Below, piece after piece: positions 46,856 to 52,973 of a DNA stretch of 52,973 bases; the first letter of the stretch is position 1, and every line of letters starts with the position of its first letter. The notes beneath the pieces are model-generated. The model saw only the letters and a program-made list of their open reading frames with translations, made no database searches and was not told the DNA's origin. A program made the translations under genes and the position numbers. The stretch lies in NCBI RefSeq assembly GCF_000006405.1, contig NW_003200547.1, forward strand, positions 16,449 through 69,421, written 5' to 3'. Source of the DNA: Perkinsus marinus ATCC 50983 (Eukaryota; Perkinsozoa; Perkinsida; Perkinsidae).

Positions 46856-47123
46856 CACCCCTCCACATATTCTTCGGATCAGGAGCGGAGATATAGTTGG
46901 TATTTTGAGGCGCAATTTTAACACGTGGATGCTAAGAATATGTGGAGAAAACGTTTTACCGGTCTTCGACTTCTCACTAACTACGAAGAGTTAGGCCCTG
47001 AAACTTGGAGGTCATATCAGGTAAAGCATAAGTACATACCTCCCTGAGCCGCAAGATGATACTCGTTGTGATGGCTGTGCACGAGTCGAAAAACCGGATA
47101 TGCTAAGAATATGTGGAGGGGTG
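46856..47123. mobile_element. 268-bp MITE with TA target duplication, in copy C
   Basis: Ends are CACCCCTCCACATATTCTT and its exact reverse complement. TA flanks both sides (46854-46855 and 47124-47125). Copies A and B carry the empty site (CACTATGTAC in B, GACTATGTAC in A). An inner AAGAATATGTGGAG phrase repeats part of the terminal sequence. No coding capacity. Confidence 0.92.
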
Positions 47124-47391
47124 TATGTACATACGCGAGTAAAACTACGATATCCGATGGAGATTCTACGTTAATGGACTCTCCGAAGCTTACTTTCACA
47201 AGCGTTTTCACGCACACAATATTCACGCAGACTACTCATGGGAGGAGGGACTGGCTACAATCTTAGGTTTAACAACCGCAAAAGTCGAACATTAATACTA
47301 ACATGACGAATATGTGGCTAAGGTATGATATTCGGGTCAACCGAATCGGATGTGAGAGTGAATCAAGGTCAGGCTCGACTTGACGCCTCTC

Positions 47392-48106
47392 AAGCGACCT
47401 ACTTTTCATACGGTCTGGTCACGTGTGCGGATTTCGTGAATTATGGAAGCTGCATGGGTGTGCAGACCGGGCAAGAGCAGAGTATCACGATCGAACTCGG
47501 ATAATCGGAAGCCTTCTCCGAATATCGACACATTTTCCTGTCGTGTTCACAATTAGTATCAGAGTAGCGAAATATACCTTAGGTTTTCAATTCCACGTGG
47601 AGCTCAGGAATTTCTAATTAGTTTTTGCATTCAGTTACCGATTCGGAGGGCGCGTCACTGCGACGCCGTCACACAGTGCGTCTCCGTCCCGCATGTGCAT
47701 ATCATCCGCGGTGCGTCCTCCACCCTTATCCAGGGTGCGTCGTGAAACGACCCGTGCGGGTGAACATCGCCGCAGCATTACCGAACCAGACGGCGCATGC
47801 CGTGCATGATTATTTTCAACTCAGCCCGCCACTCCCGCGACCAATCATCGGTTGGTCGACACTGTCGACGCCGCGCTGCGGCGTCGCATCGGCGGCACGC
47901 GCCCGCCGTAGTGCAACTTGCACGGAGCCAGCAGAGGTGCTCGTCGGACTAACTCGATGCTCCGAGAGCTGGAAGCCACATGCACCTTTTGTCTTCCAGC
48001 CCACCAGACCCACGTGCCCAGTGGTGGGATTTTCAATATCGTTATCAATGATTGTCTGGATGGTGTTTCTAGTTAGGTATCTGGAAGTCACTGGAGTGCA
48101 GTCACC
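47392..48106. other. Unique spacer between C and D2, with a GC-rich segment
   Basis: From about 47640 to 48030 the GC content is clearly higher than around it, and long frames are open on both strands (plus 47625-48131; minus 47816-48127). That is expected of GC-rich DNA with few stops. Small inverted repeats (GTCGACA-C-TGTCGAC; CGCCGC..GCGGCG) lie near 47855-47885. No family recognised. Confidence 0.5.
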
Positions 48107-49495
48107 GAAAGGGTCCACAGAAAGCAATTAACAGAAGCAGTCACTGCTTAGCAATGAACGGCAGGAGCGGGAAAGTGAATCGAACCGAATACTGACAACT
48201 GAATGCAAAGTGTGACTAAAGATGAAACATTTCATTCCATGGTGATCTCCGCATCGAGCTCGGCAAACCTCGCAACTATCCCGTTCGCCTCGTCCCGAGG
48301 AACTTGTTTAGCCAGCACTCTGGGTAGATTTTCGGAAGCCTACAAAAGTGATAACGATGAACTAACTTTCAGCAACAACAGTGCCGAACCCACATCCTTG
48401 GCCTCTTTCAATCCCAGCCCGAGCAGTTGACGGATCTCCTTGATCACCTTGATCTTGTTCTCACTAGGAAATGAGGTCAGTTTGACCGCCTGAGTAAATC
48501 CAATGGAAGACACTAATAAGACTCTCTATAATGTATCATCTGTCACTCAATGCCACCCTTTGCTCAGCATGACGAATCACATATGCCTATGCTATTTCGT
48601 GACTCGATCTACGACTGAGCGAAAAAACTCGCTCACTTTCACCATCTTGGGCGCGGCAGCGGCTTCAGTCTTCGCGACCGGAGTCTGTTCATCAACCAGT
48701 GATTGTCCTGGCACCTCATCTTCGGTCGGAACCTGACCAGAAAACAATGCGATTATGAAACCATCAAATCGCCAACCGTATTCTCAGATGGGATCGTTGC
48801 CGGCGGTGGAACCATCGTTGCATCTCCCATCATATTAAAAAGCTCTTCAAAATGGAATGCCTGGACTGACTGAGACACTGATGGGAGCTCTTGAGGGAAT
48901 ACGCCCACTTGCGGCACCTGAAATCACTTGAGCGGAAAAAGCGTTCTCGAGATCACTGAAGGAAAAGGGAACAAGGTGAAGCGAATACGAACTGTTTCAA
49001 GTTGAGATGACGCGGATGCCACGCGATACAAAGAGCTACATTTATATGAACTGAAATCTGTTAGTGATAGCTACACCAGATTACTCAGAAGCTATTCGAT
49101 AAGTGCATATATAGGATCAACACAGGGAGTATAAGACCCCCACTGTGAATAGACAAGAACCAAATGTTCATATTCTTCAACCATGACCAACCATTTCGAA
49201 ACTCAGTTTCTCTGCGTTATAAATAAACGCCTATTCCTCGATACAAAGAGGCTCTCTAACGTCCCTCACCTGGTTAGTAAAAATCATAGCAGGATGCGGG
49301 AAAGGTAGTATACCAACGCCCGAAGTCGAAGGCTTCCAGGATTTACCAGCACCAACCGGTCGAGCAACAAGTCTGACGGAAAGTTTAACAGAAATCTTCC
49401 AACAGACATTCAGTCAGAAGACAAAAAACGTGAAGGGGGGAACGAGCAATACGATTGGCGATGAAGGTCCGATCTTGTGAATTCTGATTGATTTT
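48107..49495. repeat. Segmental duplication D2 (L7/L12 locus)
   Basis: Direct copy of D1, about 3.5 kb downstream of it, with copy C between them. Confidence 0.9.
48232..49409 (-). CDS. Ribosomal protein L7/L12, mitochondrial type, copy D2
   Basis: Same exon plan as D1: ATG at 49409 (MSVGRFLLNFPSD), and a 686-bp 3' part (48917-48232) with identical exon lengths and splice sites. Changes against D1 in the first exon are synonymous in this frame up to codon 8 (GGG/GGA, AGG/AGA, TTG/TTA). Near the C-terminus ADLDAEITME is AELDAEITME. Both copies look intact. The intron before the third exon ends ttcag here and ttag in D1. Confidence 0.85.
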
Positions 49496-49567
49496 TTGAG
49501 ATCTTTTGTGTCACAGTATCATCATAATCTGTTGATTCACAAAATTTCTATAGTAGTGTTGGGGGAA

Positions 49568-49722
49568 AATGTGTGTTCGCTTTCCTCAGCTGTGCTCAGC
49601 AGTCACTAACGAGAAAAGCCTACATACGAGTCTGGGTAGAAGTTAACATGAACATATAAAAATTTCCCAGAATTTCCTCTTCCTCACCAACGCACGTAGT
49701 TCACAATGTGCATATTTCCCCA
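49568..49722 (+). repeat. Repeat alpha, copy 7
   Basis: It has TTCGCTTTCCTCAGCTGTGCTCAG, CGAGTCTGGGTAGAAG and AATTTCCCAGAATTTCCTCTT, and ends GTAGTTCACAATGTGCATAT. Confidence 0.8.
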
Positions 49723-50243
49723 CAATGATCGAGTGAATCTCGTCCCTGATGCTAACGCCTATACAGCGACAACGTATACTCCTAGGCTCCACTGCCCTAT
49801 TATTCAACCGAGATTATCAACGTGCCCAATATCCACTTTTCGAGGTCTCCTAGACCTCTCTAGATTTGCCAATATTTTTCTTCATTTCTTTTCTAATTCA
49901 ACCTCCTACCGTTCATGGCACATCATCGACACTTGCTTCTGCTCCTTGCCCGACAAAGCCTGTATTCGCCGAGCCAAAGCCAAGACTTCTGCTTTCACAT
50001 AGCCCAACTCCACAACACTCACGGACGATGCGCCTGCTTGCATTCAGAAATTATACTGCAAGTTGATCGAAGAATACACCAGTTGTAGAAGAATTTCCGA
50101 AATGTATCAGGTTGGTGATAGAAATTTTAAAAGAAAAAGTCGCGATCTGTACCAAATTCTGCTACATTATGCATGGGAGAAAATCACTACACTATCCACA
50201 TATTCGTCGACCGAACTTCATCGCATTTTTCGAATTAGTGTTA
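49723..50243. other. Possible exon region, unrecognised
   Basis: All three plus frames have few stops. An attractive stretch follows ttcacatag near 49999 and ends at the donor-like CAG|gttggt at about 50109 (reading LTDDAPACIQKLYCKLIEEY). No family signature, and neighbouring exons were not found. Confidence 0.3.
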
Positions 50244-50246
50244 AAG

Positions 50247-50425
50247 GAATATATGTTTGTTTTCCTCAGCTCAGCTCAAGAGTTTCCCCACTAATAATAG
50301 GAGTTTACATTCTAATTCGGGTATAATTATTCCGAAACCAGCAAGAATTTCCCAAACTCAGAATCTCATATTGTCACCATCGGTGACTCAGCAACACATG
50401 TAGTTGATCATATGCATATCCCCCC
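50247..50425 (+). repeat. Repeat alpha, copy 8
   Basis: The most complete copy: GGAATATATGTTTGTTTTCC, CAGCTCAGCTCAAGAGTTTC, TTCGGGTATAATTATTCC and ACACATGTAGTTGATCATAT. Confidence 0.85.
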
Positions 50426-50489
50426 ACACCCGTTCGAGAGTCCTAAGAAACTCAACACACAATTGCTGTCTACAAGGAACGTTACACTG

Positions 50490-50608
50490 GAAAGTTTCCC
50501 CACTAATCATAGGAGTTTACATACAAATTCGGGTATAATTATTCCGAAACCAGCAAAAATTTTCCAAACTCAGCAACACATGTAGTTGACCATATGCATA
50601 TTCTCCCA
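50490..50608 (+). repeat. Repeat alpha, copy 9
   Basis: Very close to copy 8 (GTTTCCCCACTAATCATAGG, TTCGGGTATAATTATTCC, GTAGTTGACCATATGCATAT) but lacking the first 40 bp. It is probably a local duplicate of copy 8, since the following CCCACACCCATTCGATAGTC is shared too. Confidence 0.85.
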
Positions 50609-50651
50609 CACCCATTCGATAGTCCTAACAAACTCAACACACAATTTCTGT

Positions 50652-51077
50652 CTACAAGGAACGTTGCTTCTGCTGTCGCTTTTGCCGCTGATTTTGCCGC
50701 GCTCTTTTTTTACTCGACATTTTCCCTCCTTCCATTCTGAACTTTTTACGATTTTTCCTTTCCCCCTCAGTCTGTTCAAACGGCCTCTTCTTCCCACGCT
50801 TGTTGTTCGCTCTTTCCTCAGCAGCACTCACAGGAACTCTCATCTCGAGCACCTCCTCATTATCATCTGATAATTCTATTTCTTCCACTCCACTACCCGA
50901 GCTCTCCGAAGAGGCTAAGCTCAACGTTGTACATTCTTCACGCCACTTAGCCATCTGAAAAAAATCAGACAATTCTAGTACCACACCAGGGAGAAAAACT
51001 CTCGATACACAGTTTCTTCCTTCTGGTGGGAAGCATCCGCACCATCTACATCCCTCTAGTTTCTCTGTGGGATGCAT
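50652..51077 (-). CDS. Hypothetical protein with acidic then basic tail
   Basis: Unrecognised. It reads HPTEKLEGCRWCGCFPPEG, then a possible 33-bp intron ending ttttttcag at 50955, then MAKWREECTTLSLASSES, an acidic SDDNEEV stretch and a very basic end (KKRARQNQRQKRQQKQR). The two-Cys CRWC and later C may be a small zinc-binding site. The basic end would suit nuclear or nucleic-acid-binding proteins (inference). An exon of a larger minus-strand gene is possible. Confidence 0.4.
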   Translation of the reverse strand: MHPTEKLEGCRWCGCFPPEGRNCVSRVFLPGVVLELSDFFQMAKWREECTTLSLASSESSGSGVEEIELSDDNEEVLEMRVPVSAAEERANNKRGKKRPFEQTEGERKNRKKFRMEGGKMSSKKRARQNQRQKRQQKQRSL

Positions 51078-51448
51078 ATAGAGATTGTCGCAGTATCAAA
51101 AGTATTACCCCCAAATTTTCACCTTAGTTGTGCCATTTACGCATATATTAGGATTAAAATTTGATTTTATAAAAAGCTCCTGCTTCTATTCACAACAAGC
51201 ATATTCGAATTCAGATTCATTCACTACACCATCTCACCAAAATACTACTCACCTACTACTTCTAATTTCAAACCTGGGTTCACGAATTTGATTGAAATCC
51301 GTAGCAGCACGAAAAACGAAAAATCAAATTCCAGGTTATCTATAATGATAAAACAGGAAAAACATATACATTCCAAATCTACGAGAAATTCTCTGTTCGT
51401 TTTAAACACCACACCACAAAAATCGTCCACCCATATCCAGCGCCCCTC

Positions 51449-52490
51449 TCACCCCACCACTACTACTTTCCTCTTCTTCTCATTCACAACTGCTATCTCC
51501 TCTACACTTTCCACATCACTGCTGTCATCCGAACTCTCCGCTGCTTTCTCAGCAGTAAATGGTATCAACTTAGTCACCCTGTCCCCAAACAGTTCTGTCC
51601 AGCGAGCGCCTCGACACGAGCCCGCGGCTGCGCGGAAGGCTGGAAGGACTCTATTGCGCCATTGTGAATTCGATAGGCATCTCGCCGCATTCGCGAAAGA
51701 ATCTCGAGGAACCTGAAATACAATTTTCTCCTATACCCAAATTTTATAAAAAATTTTTGCCAATTCCGAAGTCACCACCAGAGCAGGCGTTAACTGTCAG
51801 TTCTACTACTGCATATACCACTCCCACCCGAACTCACAACATTCCATACAATATACTAATAAGAGTATGTTACGAAGGTTGCAAGGATTTGTTCCTATGG
51901 TTTCCATACCAGCCGTGCGTTCGATAAATAGTATGCTATCAAAACCGTATTCTCATATCACATCACTTCTATTCGAGCTAATTCACGACGCACTCCTCGG
52001 AAAGTTTACCACAAAAAACGTTGGTTTTAATTTCATCATACGTCCGTCTCCATAAACTCAATTGAATTTACGAAAGCATCAAAACTACTATTGATTTGAA
52101 AACGGCAAGATAAAGAAATCTCCTCCCCTAAATAGTATAACCAGTCGTATATTATTGCACTGCGAATACCTTCCTCATCACCATTACTAATAAATTCAGA
52201 ATTATGATAAACCACATTCACATACCAACACTCCTGTTCGCTGCTCAGCCCATAAGCCCAACGAAATTCCTTCCATGTAGCACCCGCCGAAAATGACAAT
52301 AACAAACGGTCTCCCCAAACCGCCATTCACAGACATTTCCCAAACACCTACTCTAATGAACATAGGGCAATACGTGGACGGTGCTCTCGAATACATCCTG
52401 TGCTCCTCCACATCTACTTCGACGATATCACAATGGAAACCGAACGCCACCCAGCGGAAAAATGAAGAAAGCAAATACGCTATGTCTGAA
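51449..52490 (-). CDS. Hypothetical minus-strand gene, partial exons
   Basis: Unrecognised. Three likely exons: from an acceptor (ttttcag) at about 52490, DIAYLLSSFFRWVAFGFHCD..., ending at a donor gtaggt; an open stretch at 52326-52045 containing WKEFRWAYGLSSEQECWYVN; and 51712-51449, entered through attgtatttcag, containing WRNRVLPAFRAAAGSC, ELFGDRVTKLIPF, the acidic ESSDDSSDVESVEE and the basic end EKKRKVVVVG. The acidic-then-basic tail resembles the neighbouring 50652-51077 frame, so the two may be related copies. The exon between 52045 and 51712 was not resolved. Confidence 0.4.
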
Positions 52491-52663
52491 AATATAAAAG
52501 TGGGAACTACATGTGTTGGTGATGACAATATGGAAATTGTGAGCAAATTCTGGAGATTTTTTATTGGTTTCTCTACACTTCTACGTGAATTCCTCTGCAA
52601 GTTTGCATAGCAAGTGACAATATTATACACCAGAAAATATGTCAATACTCAGTAAGATAAAAA

Positions 52664-52745
52664 CCTCTGCGGTGGATTCGAACCCGATACCTCCCCATTC
52701 ACAGCCAACCATTATTACCAATTGACCTATTTCCTCCATTTCTTC
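52664..52745 (-). tRNA. tRNA-like relic
   Basis: On the minus strand it reads AGGTCAATTGGTAATAATGG (A-box-like), then GGGTTCGAATCC (consensus B box), then a T5 tract, as RNA polymerase III terminators have. The acceptor and T stems pair poorly, so it is probably a pseudogene or SINE head. Confidence 0.4.
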
Positions 52746-52973
52746 TTCGTTTCTCCATCCTATACACCGACTGGAAGTGGTAAATCGCCAATAATATCAA
52801 CGCGAACGTCGAAAGGCAATTATTAAAAGAGTCCGTCGCGCCGCTTATTCTTCCCCATAGCTTCACCAAAGTGACAAACTTCCGACACAGTTCGCCGCCA
52901 CCCGAGATCAAACTATGAATCTGATCATACAACAAGTAATACCATCAAGAACGCGTGTACAGTGCGTGTGAAT

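Larger units (their letters stand above)
44596..47391. repeat. Segmental duplication copy C
   Basis: It matches B from TCAAACATGGTCTGACTTCC to about 47391 (CTTGACGCCTCTC), with a MITE insertion at 46856-47123. It is shorter on both sides than A and B and contains the secreted gene 45125-46759. Confidence 0.9.

Noticed and set aside
47625-48131. 168-codon plus-strand ORF
   Set aside because: It lies in a GC-rich stretch where frames are open on both strands; no family feature or start context supports it.

Overview
The window is nuclear DNA of a protist eukaryote. Long genes are split by many short GT-AG introns, and one pair of near-identical genes encodes an organelle-type ribosomal protein L7/L12. 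My best guess is a Perkinsus-like alveolate, because of a lineage-type secreted protein family, mixed-size small introns and canonical splice sites. That is an inference from memory, not a search result. Two runs of 100 N (28332-28431 and 40478-40577) are assembly gaps.

Region 1 (about 1-14637, + strand) is one giant gene of roughly 3,600 residues. It combines the DUF3638/DUF3645 NTPase-like core (Walker-A-like MGAGKT, DEVD, FYDHIHTTGMD, RMRGLG) with a Glu/Gln-rich linker and a C-terminal Vps62-like beta repeat. I could follow most exon joins by splice sites and phase. Region 2 (16320-29102, + strand) is a second giant gene. It encodes a modular extracellular protein with nine DUF4215-type Cys modules (CGDG..G..CDDGN..DGC..C) and ends in one membrane helix and an acidic cytoplasmic tail. 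Its introns hold several families of short repeats and a 12-bp minisatellite.

Region 3 (about 31430-49500) is built by recent duplication. Three copies (A, B, C) of a gene for a 544-551 residue secreted protein lie on the minus strand, each with duplicated flanks. Two direct copies (D1, D2) of a mitochondrial-type L7/L12 gene flank copy C. Comparing the copies gives natural 'before and after' pictures. A 1,017-bp fold-back DNA transposon sits in B and a 268-bp MITE in C, each flanked by TA and each with an empty site in a sister copy. Several short perfect hairpins are present in one copy and absent from its sister, as expected for template-switch mutations.

Region 4 (49500-52973) holds more copies of the short intron-associated repeat, weakly supported minus-strand exons and a tRNA-like relic. 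I saw no retrovirus-like, Polinton-like or CRISPR structure. The most unusual points are the intron-enriched short repeat family, the cysteine-every-fourth-residue stopless intron, the fold-back element with a captured coding-like core, and the hairpin insertions.
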